From: Polaromonas sp.
GTDB taxonomy: Bacteria; Pseudomonadota; Gammaproteobacteria; Burkholderiales; Burkholderiaceae_C
Assembly (NCBI GenBank): GCA_025362825.1
Contig: JANYFF010000407.1
Location: 1-13,612, forward strand
Length of the DNA stretch: 13,612 bases
Reading direction: 5' to 3'
Shown here: positions 1-6,670 of the stretch, in pieces
Position numbering within the stretch: position 1 is the first letter of the stretch
Layout of the letters: each line of letters starts with the position of its first letter
The notes under the pieces: model-generated
What the model was told of the DNA's origin: nothing
Databases searched by the model: none
The model's input: the letters and a program-made list of their open reading frames with translations, nothing else
Translations under genes and position numbers: made by a program

Positions 1-444
1 ATGAAAAAATCACTTATCTCTTTAGCAATCGCCGCCTCCGCGCTGCTGACAGCAGGCGCCTCTTTTGCGCAAATGGCCGCCAAAGATGACCAGCTGTACA
101 AGGCCTTTGGCGAAAAAGTCGGCTTGGTATCGCTGATGGACGACTTCATGACGCGGCTGCTGGCAGACCCGCGCACCGGCCCGCATTTTCAGCCAGCCAA
201 CCAGCAGCGTATCAAGGAACAGCTGGTCGAGCAGCTCTGCGCTCTGGGCGGCGGCCCGTGTGTTTACAAAGGCGCTGACATGAAAAGCTCACACGCCAAC
301 CTGGATATCAAAAAATCTGACTTCCATGCGCTGGTTGAAGTGCTGCAGGTAAGCATGGACGCTAAGGGCATCCCGTTTCGCAAACAAAACGAAATGCTGG
401 CCTTGCTGGCTCCGATGAACCGCGACATCATCACGCCCAAGTGA
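1..444 (+). CDS. Exported group 1 truncated haemoglobin (TrHbN-like)
   Basis: 147 residues. A signal peptide (Lys at 2-3, hydrophobic 5-20, likely cut after SFA at 21-23) sends the product to the periplasm. Residues about 31-143 fit the 2-on-2 globin fold of group 1 truncated haemoglobins: LYKAFGEKVG (32-41) at the N-terminal helices, ALGGGP (81-86), then MKSSHANLDI (94-103), where H98 aligns with the proximal haem His of mycobacterial TrHbN (MKQVH). By the same hand alignment the distal B10 Tyr is Met50 and E11 Gln is Leu75, so the distal pocket looks apolar. Family members bind O2 or NO; the role here is unknown. The stop overlaps the start of the cupredoxin gene (TGATG at 442-446), suggesting translational coupling. 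The ATG is the first base of the window, so the promoter and ribosome site are not visible. The family call is confident; the ligand chemistry is inference. Confidence 0.88.
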   Translation: MKKSLISLAIAASALLTAGASFAQMAAKDDQLYKAFGEKVGLVSLMDDFMTRLLADPRTGPHFQPANQQRIKEQLVEQLCALGGGPCVYKGADMKSSHANLDIKKSDFHALVEVLQVSMDAKGIPFRKQNEMLALLAPMNRDIITPK

Positions 445-1112
445 TGCGGGCCATGAACAAGACCTTGCTGGCCACTGCATTGTCGTGCCTGTGCACCTGG
501 GCTTGCGCAGGCAACCTGGTGGTGTCCGTCACCGACAAGGACGGCAAGCCCGTCACCGATGCCATTGTGGTGGTGATTCCAGCTAACAAATCGGTGGTGC
601 CCAAAGTCGCTTTGTCCGCACAGGCCACCATCAACCAGGAAAAAATGCAATTCATCCCGGCCGTGACGCTGGTGCCGGTGGGCGCGAAAGTGCGCTTCGT
701 GAACAACGACCCATGGGACCACCATGTGCGTTCGTCCCCCGCGGGCATGGGCCAGTTCAATACCACCAACGCCGGCTTTGAGTTGCGGCTGGAAGGCAAG
801 TCCGAAGGCAAGGCAGCAAAGGCCAGCGAGATCACCCTGGACAAGGCTGGCGTGATTGGCGCGACTCTGCTGGGCTGCTTTATTCACGGCTCGATGCGAG
901 GTTATGTCTACGCCAGCGAATCCCCGTGGGCCAGCAAAACAGGTCTTGAAGGCTTCACAACCTTTGAAGACCTGCCGGACGGCCCCGCTCAAATAAAAAT
1001 CTGGCAGGCCGACCAGTTGATAGACATCGCGCCACAGCCTGCGACCATAGGGCCGGGCCTTGCAAAAAACGTCTTTCAGCTCACGGTGGTGCCGCGCAGG
1101 CGCCGGGTCTGA
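444..1112 (+). CDS. Exported cupredoxin (plastocyanin-like, methylamine-utilization type)
   Basis: 222 residues from the ATG at 444, which overlaps the globin stop. The ATG at 453 (MNKTLLATAL) is an equally natural signal-peptide start, and neither has a strong Shine-Dalgarno. The signal peptide covers about residues 1-22, with likely cleavage after ACA. The domain has a beta-rich start (NLVVSVTDKDGKPVTDA) and a full type 1 copper site: NNDPWDHHV supplies H94, and GCFIHGSM supplies C145, H148 and M151 in the C-x2-H-x2-M spacing. The product is probably a periplasmic electron carrier or copper protein; its redox partner is unknown. A tail of about 60 residues follows the copper loop and ends in an Arg-rich VVPRRRRV. 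Cotranscription with an exported globin suggests a shared periplasmic haem/copper role, which is inference. The gene ends about 20 bp before an intrinsic terminator. Confidence 0.85.
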   Translation: MRAMNKTLLATALSCLCTWACAGNLVVSVTDKDGKPVTDAIVVVIPANKSVVPKVALSAQATINQEKMQFIPAVTLVPVGAKVRFVNNDPWDHHVRSSPAGMGQFNTTNAGFELRLEGKSEGKAAKASEITLDKAGVIGATLLGCFIHGSMRGYVYASESPWASKTGLEGFTTFEDLPDGPAQIKIWQADQLIDIAPQPATIGPGLAKNVFQLTVVPRRRRV

Positions 1113-1132
1113 CGCGTATCTCGTGTGAATGC

Positions 1133-1160
1133 AAAAACCGGCTGACTGCCGGTTTTTTTT
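1133..1160 (+). terminator. Rho-independent terminator of the globin-cupredoxin unit
   Basis: Perfect stem ACCGGC (1137-1142) / GCCGGT (1148-1153) with loop TGACT, followed by an unbroken T run to 1160. The A run at 1133-1136 can pair with part of the T run. It lies 20 bp past the cupredoxin stop. Confidence 0.92.
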
Positions 1161-1192
1161 AGCCAGCCCAGACACGGGGCCGACAGCCGTAC

Positions 1193-1220
1193 TTGACATT
1201 GCACGGCACAGTTTTACAGT
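1193..1220 (+). promoter_or_regulatory. Predicted sigma70 promoter for the small membrane protein
   Basis: A consensus -35 TTGACA (1193-1198), 16 bp of spacer and TACAGT (1215-1220, 4 of 6 matches to TATAAT). It lies between the preceding terminator and the ATG at 1266, giving a leader of roughly 40 nt. Confidence 0.6.
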
Positions 1221-1265
1221 GAGTTTTCTTTTCAAAGGCTTTGTAGACGTTTCACAGAGATTTGC

Positions 1266-1568
1266 ATGCCCGCCCCTTCCCATACCTTGTGGCACGGCCA
1301 GATACCGCTGGCGCAGTTGCAGCGCATCAAGAACTGGCACAGCGCTCATCCGGACGCGCACCCGGTGGAGCGCCAGGTCTGGGATGCCGTGATGACGCTG
1401 TGGGTAATGGGCTGGCTCGCCTGGCTGCCGGTGTGGATTTTCGGCGCTGTCTGGATTTATCCGCTGTGCGTCTTCGGGCTGCTGGCGCCAAAAATGTACG
1501 TCCGCTTGCGCATTGCGGCGCAGCAGCGCGGAAGCCTTCGCTGTGAGTGGTTGCAGCTGCTGGATTGA
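1266..1568 (+). CDS. Small two-helix inner-membrane protein, unknown function
   Basis: 100 residues. The N-terminal ~38 residues are polar and His-rich (H6, H10, H25, H28, H32). Two hydrophobic, Trp-rich segments follow, at about 39-57 (VWDAVMTLWVMGWLAWLPV) and 58-76, and a basic tail contains RLRIAAQQR. This suggests a small integral membrane protein with short ends. I do not recognise the family and assign no function. Support for a real gene comes from its own promoter-like sequence, a purine-rich CAGAGA about 10 nt before the ATG, and amphipathic/hydrophobic patterning typical of translated sequence. It stands alone: a terminator lies upstream, and downstream genes are on the other strand. 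Confidence 0.7.
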   Translation: MPAPSHTLWHGQIPLAQLQRIKNWHSAHPDAHPVERQVWDAVMTLWVMGWLAWLPVWIFGAVWIYPLCVFGLLAPKMYVRLRIAAQQRGSLRCEWLQLLD

Positions 1569-1614
1569 TAAAAACAGTAAAGAAGACCTGCAGCCGCCGT
1601 ATTATGGTCACTTG

Positions 1615-1635
1615 TTGCTATATTTATAATAGCAA
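1615..1635. repeat. 21-bp palindrome TTGCTAT-N7-ATAGCAA, copy 1
   Basis: Perfect 7-bp arms (1615-1621 and 1629-1635) around an AT-only 7-bp centre, in the gap between the convergent small membrane protein and lipoprotein genes. The same arms and spacing recur at 6638-6658. It could be a dispersed intergenic repeat, a weak hairpin terminator or a regulator site. There is no T run directly after either arm. Confidence 0.7.
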
Positions 1636-1664
1636 TTTATATTTTCACAACTATTCCAGGCCAC

Positions 1665-1704
1665 AAAAAAGCCCGGCAACCCACCGAAATGGATTACCGG
1701 GCTT
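1665..1704 (-). terminator. Intrinsic terminator after the DUF4331-lipoprotein unit
   Basis: Stem AAGCCCGG (1669-1676) / CCGGGCTT (1697-1704) with a 20-nt loop. Read on the minus strand, the stem runs into six T (1665-1670). It lies 17 bp beyond the lipoprotein stop, so it ends that transcript. The flanking A/T bases may let it act in both directions. Confidence 0.85.
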
Positions 1705-1721
1705 GCTTGAAGACCAACTAC

Positions 1722-1961
1722 TTAATTGATGGATACAGGCTCTGCAAGATCGTCTGTCGCCAGCGTCAGCGAGTTGATGTCGATCGGATCACTGGTTTCA
1801 CTGGTGCTTGCAATCAGCGTACTCATGTAGGTGATCAGGGCCGACACGCTCTGACTGATGTCGGTAGAGGCGCCGGAGCCGCCGCCACCGCTGCCACAGC
1901 CGGTCACCAACGCCGTTGCCAGCGCGGTAGCCAATAGCCACTTGTTGTTCATTTTGCGCAT
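1722..1961 (-). CDS. Small glycine-rich lipoprotein, unknown function
   Basis: 79 residues from the ATG at 1961. This start was chosen because AAGGAGA lies 7 nt upstream; an in-frame ATG at 1985 would add eight charged residues before it, and 1952 is a further option. MRKMNNKWLL starts a lipoprotein signal peptide ending in the lipobox LVTGC, with C22 the lipidated residue. A flexible GSGGGGSGAS linker follows. The remainder is short and acidic (ETSDPIDINSL, DDLAEPVSIN). It is probably anchored to a membrane facing the periplasm. It sits 36 bp downstream of the DUF4331 gene on the same strand and before the terminator, so the two are probably one operon and may work together. The molecular function is unknown. 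Confidence 0.72.
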   Translation of the reverse strand: MRKMNNKWLLATALATALVTGCGSGGGGSGASTDISQSVSALITYMSTLIASTSETSDPIDINSLTLATDDLAEPVSIN

Positions 1962-1997
1962 GATTTTCTCCTTGGCATGGGCCATGGTTTTATGGAT

Positions 1998-3614
1998 TTA
2001 ATACGTGGCTGAACCAGCATTAGGCGTGTTCAAGTATGGAAAACCGGGCAGGAAAGGAACCGTCGCCTGGTCAACCGCATCATGGATGTTGGCTGCGTTA
2101 GGCAAACCATTCGGGCCAGTAGCGCTCATGGTGCTGGTCAGTGCGGTGCCGTCACATTTTGAGGTCAACGATGGTACGCCCGGCACTGAATTGAGCTTGA
2201 GCTTGTCGGTAGAACCGTTGATCGCGCACAAACCGCCCACCATGGCAACCAGGGCGATGTCCGTCACGTCGTCTTTCGGACGGCGGCCGTTCGGGAAGCC
2301 GGCGTTGTCGGTGCCACCTGCCAGTGCATTACCGGCCACACCCAGACGATTCTGGTTGGCAGCTGGAACTGCGGCCACAGCGATATTCAGGCGCAGCATT
2401 TCAGACGGAGTCGGGGTCGTTGGCTTGTTGACGCCGGTGATGCCGGTCAGGAAGGTTGTCAGCAGGTCGGTACGCGGCAGGTTCTTGGGTGCCACATCAG
2501 CGCCCAGCACCACGCTCAGCAGGGCTGGCAGGGTCGGGTTGCTCACATAGGTCAGGAACTGTGCGTCGTCTTTTGGCTGCGATGCATTGAACTTGTCCTT
2601 GTCAGGCAGGCCAATCACCAGCTCGTTAACCAGCGGATTGCCCAGACGGGAGACTTGCGTCCATGCACCGCCAGCTTTTTCTGCCTTGTCATTGCCAGAA
2701 GGAGGCGCGCCGTTTAGCAGCCGTGCCTGGCGCAGGCTGGCTGTTGTCCAGCCGCCAATGACGGTGTCGCCACCGGAGGCCAGGCAGTCCTTGTGGACTT
2801 CCAGCGCGATGGTGGTCACGTTGGCCTTCTGGATGATGTGCTTGCCGCCCATGCCGGCAGCGTCCTTGTTGGCCGGGTCGAGCAGCACGGAGGCCGGTGC
2901 GTTCACCAGGTCAAACACAGTGCCGAGATTGACGGCGAAGCCTTCCTGGCGCTGGCCCACAAACACGCGGCCCTGGTCCTTGCCGGTTGGGCAGCCGGGG
3001 ATCGTCATGGTGTGGATATGTTTACCTGCGTAAGTAGCGTAGTCGGCAATGGTCTTGGTGCCGATGTAATCAACCGGTTTTTCAAAGGTTGCGCTACCGC
3101 TCGTCTTGGTGATGGGCGTGGCCAGTGATTTACGGCGTTCGCCACGCACAATACCAACGGTGTAAGTTTCGTTGACGTTCAGATTGGCATCATTGAGATT
3201 GCTCACTGCGCCGGCCTGTATCAGGGGAATCGGCACGCTGGCAGAGCCGATCGCCAGGGGAATGGATTTGAGGGCGTTCTTGAAGCGGAACTGGAAGGTA
3301 ATGTCTTCCTTGGCGTCGCCGTTGTTATCGATGTGGATCTCGTACAGCGCGTTAGGGTCTAGCTGAAAATAGTTGGGGCCGCCGTACGGAGCCTGCAGCG
3401 GTTGGTAATTCGCCAGGATGGTGACATAGTCTGAACGTCCTCCAGAGCCGTCGGCGGCAACGCCTTCGTAACTCCTGAACATGTAAAAATCAGTCCCGTC
3501 AACCCTCGGGCTGCCGGCAATGGAAGGCGCCTCGCGGTGACTGGAAGCGATGGCTCCGCCCGCGACGACCAGAAGTAAGCAGGCTTTCGCCAAATGGCCT
3601 AATTTGAAATTCAT
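1998..3614 (-). CDS. Exported DUF4331 family protein
   Basis: 538 residues. The signal peptide (1-23, with hydrophobic ACLLLVVAGGAIA) precedes a mature start at SSHREAPSIAGSP, the hallmark N-terminus of DUF4331 proteins, followed by VDGTDFYMFRSYE. Further family-like stretches include YVTILANYQPLQ and GRVFVGQRQEGFAVNLG. Four Cys remain in the mature part (GCPTG, HKDCLASGG, GGLCAING, TSKCDG), compatible with two disulfides in the periplasm. The start is well supported: GGAG lies 7 nt before the ATG. No enzymatic activity is established for the family as far as I know. It heads a probable two-gene unit with the small lipoprotein and diverges from nikR across a 201-bp gap. The family call is confident; the role is unknown. 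Confidence 0.9.
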   Translation of the reverse strand: MNFKLGHLAKACLLLVVAGGAIASSHREAPSIAGSPRVDGTDFYMFRSYEGVAADGSGGRSDYVTILANYQPLQAPYGGPNYFQLDPNALYEIHIDNNGDAKEDITFQFRFKNALKSIPLAIGSASVPIPLIQAGAVSNLNDANLNVNETYTVGIVRGERRKSLATPITKTSGSATFEKPVDYIGTKTIADYATYAGKHIHTMTIPGCPTGKDQGRVFVGQRQEGFAVNLGTVFDLVNAPASVLLDPANKDAAGMGGKHIIQKANVTTIALEVHKDCLASGGDTVIGGWTTASLRQARLLNGAPPSGNDKAEKAGGAWTQVSRLGNPLVNELVIGLPDKDKFNASQPKDDAQFLTYVSNPTLPALLSVVLGADVAPKNLPRTDLLTTFLTGITGVNKPTTPTPSEMLRLNIAVAAVPAANQNRLGVAGNALAGGTDNAGFPNGRRPKDDVTDIALVAMVGGLCAINGSTDKLKLNSVPGVPSLTSKCDGTALTSTMSATGPNGLPNAANIHDAVDQATVPFLPGFPYLNTPNAGSATY

Positions 3615-3674
3615 GAGGTATCTCCAGGTTAGTTACAGCAGACGCTGTGTAAAGTTATACGCACCGACATGTAA

Positions 3675-3698
3675 ACCGGATTCAAAAAAGTTTCCGGT
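3675..3698. promoter_or_regulatory. Inverted repeat in the DUF4331/nikR divergent gap
   Basis: ACCGGA (3675-3680) and TCCGGT (3693-3698) are perfect 6-bp arms 12 bp apart, 61 bp upstream of the DUF4331 ATG and 118 bp upstream of nikR. It could be an operator for either divergent gene. I see no convincing -35/-10 pair in this gap and no match to GTATGA-N16-TCATAC. Evidence is weak. Confidence 0.3.
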
Positions 3699-3815
3699 CT
3701 GTATTTATTAAGACGGATCAGTCATATGTGGTGGCTAGGTAACAATCCCGCACATCTGTAAGAAAATTCCGATACCCGTTCAAAGCTACTTGCAGCAACG
3801 ACCAGCATACAAAAC

Positions 3816-4334
3816 ATGCAACGATTCACGATTTCCCTGGAAGAAGCACTGGCTGTGCAGTTCGATGCGCTAATTGCCGCCAAGGGCTACAGCAACCGCT
3901 CGGAGGCGGTGCGCGACCTGATCCGCACCCAGCTGGACGCGGTGCATCTGGATGCGTCGCAATCAGGCTGGTGTGTGGCGACGCTGAACTATGTGTACGA
4001 CCACCATGACAAAACAGTGACGGAGCGCGTGTTGTCGTTGCAGCATGACCACCATGATCTGGTGATCACCAGTTTGCACACGCATCTGGACCATGACCAT
4101 TGCCTGGAGACGGTGGTGTTGCGCGGGCCGGTGAAAACCGTCAACGCTTTCTCGCAAACGCTGGTGGCGCTGCGGGGGGTGCGCCACGGCAACATCCATG
4201 TCGTCCCGCTGGACCAGGGTGGCCATAGCCATGCACACCCGCACGCTCATGCGCACTCCGGTGATCAGGCAGACGCGCAAGGAAAAGAAAATGGGGTAAA
4301 GGTGCCCCATATCCATTTCAAGCCAATCAGCTGA
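3816..4334 (+). CDS. nikR: Nickel-responsive regulator NikR with His-rich C-terminal tail
   Basis: 172 residues. Residues 1-45 form the ribbon-helix-helix DNA-binding domain (MQRFTISLEEALAVQFD, then YSNRSEAVRDLIR). The ACT-like metal-binding domain follows at about 52-133. By alignment with E. coli NikR the high-affinity nickel ligands are all present: H77 (LQHDHHDL), H88 and H90 (SLHTHLD) and C96 (HDHCLE). GVRHG (121-125) is also typical. The E. coli protein ends near residue 133. Here an extra ~39 residues carry six alternating His (H137-H147), then PHIHFKP. NikR usually represses nickel uptake genes when nickel is plentiful. The ATG gives the family's exact N-terminus, although no Shine-Dalgarno is visible. 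The gene converges on the TonB-receptor gene, 21 bp away, which suggests a regulatory target but does not prove it. Confidence 0.93.
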   Translation: MQRFTISLEEALAVQFDALIAAKGYSNRSEAVRDLIRTQLDAVHLDASQSGWCVATLNYVYDHHDKTVTERVLSLQHDHHDLVITSLHTHLDHDHCLETVVLRGPVKTVNAFSQTLVALRGVRHGNIHVVPLDQGGHSHAHPHAHAHSGDQADAQGKENGVKVPHIHFKPIS

Positions 4335-4355
4335 CCGGCCGCAGCGGGGTTTCCA

Positions 4356-6431
4356 CTAGAAATTGACGACCATCGACAGCCGGAAAGAGCGCGACTCAAT
4401 CGGATGCAGGTGCACGTCGGGGACCGGTGAGGCCTCACCCTTGAGCTGCGAGGTATAGAAATAATCAATGGCTGAGTCGCGGCGGTTCGTCAGGTTAAAG
4501 CCTTCCAGCTCCAGCTTCACCTTGGGGCTGACGCGGTAGCCAACGCGTCCGTTGAGCGTGGCCGTGCTGCGTGAGCGCACTGAGTTGTTTTCGATCAACG
4601 GTCGGGGGCCAAAGTAACGCAGTTGCAGGGTGCCAAAGTACGGGCCAAGCTTGTCCACAGACACAGCCAGCGAGGCAACGCCTTCCACCGCTCCGGGGAT
4701 GCGGTCACCGACCGGATCAAAGCTGCGAAAGCGCGCACGCGCAAACGACAGGTCGGCATCAATCGTCAGCCAGCGGTTCGGCTTGTAGTAGTTCGAGAAT
4801 TCAAAGCCGGTACGACGGCTCGGTCGGCCGGCCTCCGTGGTGCCGGCATCGCCTGCAAACGTCAGCTCCGAATCAAAGTCAAGACGGTAAAAGGACAGAG
4901 CGCTTTGCAGGCCCGTGATGACCTCGCTGCGCACGCCCAGCTCGATGCCCTTGGAGCGCACCAGCGGCGGCACCTTATCTGCCCCCAACCCAGTTTTCGG
5001 CTCAATGGTGATGGTCGTGCCACGCGCATCGTTGCTGTGAAAGCCGTAGCCTGCACTGGTGTAAAACTCGGTCTTGTTCCAGGGGCCAAAAATCAGGTTG
5101 AGCTTGGGGCTGACTTTAGTGGCAGCACTGTTACCCGAGTTGGCGGCGTTGTCGCTGCCTACTTTGAACTGGAAGGTGTCAACACGAACGCCGGCTACGG
5201 TGCGAAACTTTTCGCTCCAGGCGGTCTTGTTTTCAAGATAGAGGCCAAGGCTGCGCTCGGCGATGTGGTCTGCACGCGTGGTAGACAGCACCTGGCGTGC
5301 CACCGTGCTGTAAAGGCCGTTGCTGATACTGTCATTTTGAAACTGTACGCCCACGGTGTTCTCGGTCGTGCGGCCCATCAGCGAGGATGCCCAGGTATGG
5401 CTGGCGTTGATGCCGGTGGTGGTGCGGCGGTCCGGCTGCGCAAACTGGTCGCCGTTGACCGGGTCGTCCATGTAGTAGGTGAAGTTTGAAAACAGCTCCA
5501 ACCGGTTACGCACCACATAAGCATTGACCTGCGTCTGCGTCGTGGCGGTGGACTCGCGCCAGACACCCGACAGGCTGTAGCGGCTGGACTTGCCGCCATC
5601 CGTTTGGTCCACTGCGTCAAAGCGTTTGAGGCTGCCGTTGTCCAGCGCCCGCTGCGGGATCTGGTCGGTCGAATGCCATTTGGCGTCATAGGCCATCAGC
5701 GTGACGTTAAAGCCATTCGCCTCCGTGCCCTGGCTGTAGCGCAACACGCCGTTGCGTTTGCGGTAATCGTCGGCCACGGTGAACGGGCCGTTGTTATGGA
5801 ATAGCTCCACGGCATACAGCAGGCTGCCGTCGCCGAGCTTAGGCGATGCCGCCAGCAAGGTGCGGTTGTAGCCGTTCTGGCCCACCCCGAAGCTGGCAAT
5901 GCCTTGCTCCAGCTTATCGGCGTATTTAACATTGACCGAGCCGGCCGATGCAAAGTCGCCTTCGGCGGCGTAAAACGGCCCCTTGCGGTAATCGAGCGAC
6001 GTGGTCAGCTCGGGAATCAGGAAGTTCACGTCGGTCCACCCCTGTCCGTGTGAGTGGCTGCGCTGGTTGACCAGCATGCCGTCAACCGTGGTGCGAAGGT
6101 CGGTGCCGTGGTCCAGATTAAAGCCGCGCAGGTAAAACTGGTTGGCCTTGCCTTCACCACTGTGCTGGCTGACGATCAGTCCGGGCACGGCCTCTAGGAT
6201 TTCGCCAGGGCGGTAGACCGTACGTGCTTCGAGCTGCTGCTGGGTTACCAGGCCTTCGCTGGCGGTACCGGCATCGCCCAGCACGCTGTTGCGCGAGCTT
6301 TGTACCTCGACGGGTGCCAGGCTGCGCTCAGCGTTTTGCGCCCAGGCGCCGTGCACTGCGAAACAGCCCGCGAGCACCGCACTCAGGCGGCTGGGAGCAA
6401 AGGCGCGGCGGCCGGAAAAAGAAGGTTTCAT
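4356..6431 (-). CDS. TonB-dependent outer-membrane receptor (candidate nickel uptake)
   Basis: 691 residues. The signal peptide ends at AWA-QN (31/32). A TonB-box-like APVEVQS (39-45) is followed by the plug domain at about 60-170 (YRPGEILEAVPGLIVSQH, NQFYLRGFNLDHGTDLRTT, RSHSHGQGWTDVNFLIPEL). The long C-terminal beta-barrel ends in VVNF, with the terminal Phe expected for Bam-mediated insertion. The protein transports a ligand across the outer membrane using TonB/ExbBD energy. The substrate is not set by the sequence; nickel chelates are proposed from the adjacent convergent nikR and the His-bearing plug (H108, H126, H128). The start follows a poor ribosome site. Upstream lie a possible promoter and several palindromes. 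No exbB, exbD, tonB or inner-membrane nickel transporter gene is visible in the window. Confidence 0.9.
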   Translation of the reverse strand: MKPSFSGRRAFAPSRLSAVLAGCFAVHGAWAQNAERSLAPVEVQSSRNSVLGDAGTASEGLVTQQQLEARTVYRPGEILEAVPGLIVSQHSGEGKANQFYLRGFNLDHGTDLRTTVDGMLVNQRSHSHGQGWTDVNFLIPELTTSLDYRKGPFYAAEGDFASAGSVNVKYADKLEQGIASFGVGQNGYNRTLLAASPKLGDGSLLYAVELFHNNGPFTVADDYRKRNGVLRYSQGTEANGFNVTLMAYDAKWHSTDQIPQRALDNGSLKRFDAVDQTDGGKSSRYSLSGVWRESTATTQTQVNAYVVRNRLELFSNFTYYMDDPVNGDQFAQPDRRTTTGINASHTWASSLMGRTTENTVGVQFQNDSISNGLYSTVARQVLSTTRADHIAERSLGLYLENKTAWSEKFRTVAGVRVDTFQFKVGSDNAANSGNSAATKVSPKLNLIFGPWNKTEFYTSAGYGFHSNDARGTTITIEPKTGLGADKVPPLVRSKGIELGVRSEVITGLQSALSFYRLDFDSELTFAGDAGTTEAGRPSRRTGFEFSNYYKPNRWLTIDADLSFARARFRSFDPVGDRIPGAVEGVASLAVSVDKLGPYFGTLQLRYFGPRPLIENNSVRSRSTATLNGRVGYRVSPKVKLELEGFNLTNRRDSAIDYFYTSQLKGEASPVPDVHLHPIESRSFRLSMVVNF

Positions 6432-6514
6432 GGCGGAATTTTTTTGAGGGTCCCAAAGGTGCCCCGAGAAATATCGAGGCCGCCGGGTAGCCCGTTTCAG
6501 CCCATGAATTATGC

Positions 6515-6529
6515 AGAATTTGAAATTCT
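6515..6529. promoter_or_regulatory. 15-bp palindrome in the TonB-receptor leader
   Basis: AGAATTT-G-AAATTCT is a perfect palindrome with a 1-bp centre, about 85 bp upstream of the receptor start and downstream of the proposed promoter. It could be an operator for a metal regulator. It does not match the E. coli NikR site or a classical Fur box well enough to name one. Confidence 0.35.
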
Positions 6530-6575
6530 TCTTACTGAAAATCAGAAAAACTGTCGGGTTTACCCCACGTTTTTC

Positions 6576-6603
6576 ATACTACCAAGAATCGAAAATATAG
6601 CAA
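6576..6603 (-). promoter_or_regulatory. Possible promoter for the TonB-receptor gene
   Basis: On the minus strand, TTGCTA (6598-6603) and TAGTAT (6576-6581) are 16 bp apart, each matching consensus at four positions. Use of this promoter would leave a leader of nearly 140 nt before the ATG at 6431. The -35 element coincides with a TTGCTAT half-site shared with the nearby palindrome at 6638-6658. Confidence 0.35.
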
Positions 6604-6637
6604 ATAGTGCTCACAGCCCTCGTCTTCTGGACATAGT

Positions 6638-6658
6638 TTGCTATGTTTTATATAGCAA
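6638..6658. repeat. 21-bp palindrome TTGCTAT-N7-ATAGCAA, copy 2
   Basis: Same perfect arms and 7-bp spacing as the element at 1615-1635, with a different AT-rich centre. It starts 12 bp beyond the queF stop and about 207 bp upstream of the TonB-receptor ATG. A third half-site, ATAGCAA, lies at 6597-6603. It could be the end of the queF transcript, an operator, or a dispersed repeat. Confidence 0.7.
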
Positions 6659-6670
6659 CAGGATTCCGGC

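Noticed and set aside
264..1361. 365-codon minus-strand open frame across the globin and cupredoxin genes
   Set aside because: Antisense to two well-supported genes, with no family motif; typical shadow frame in G+C-rich DNA. It also crosses the terminator at 1133-1160.
4623..5489. Long plus-strand open frame inside the TonB-receptor gene
   Set aside because: Antisense to a complete receptor with recognisable plug and barrel; compositional shadow.
6432..6575. Cobalamin riboswitch in the TonB-receptor leader
   Set aside because: The leader has no recognisable B12 box or surrounding helices.
6552..6579. Half of an E. coli-type NikR box (TCATAC at 6574-6579) upstream of the TonB receptor
   Set aside because: The partner half-site 16 bp away reads TGTCGG, not GTATGA, so it is not a supported NikR operator.
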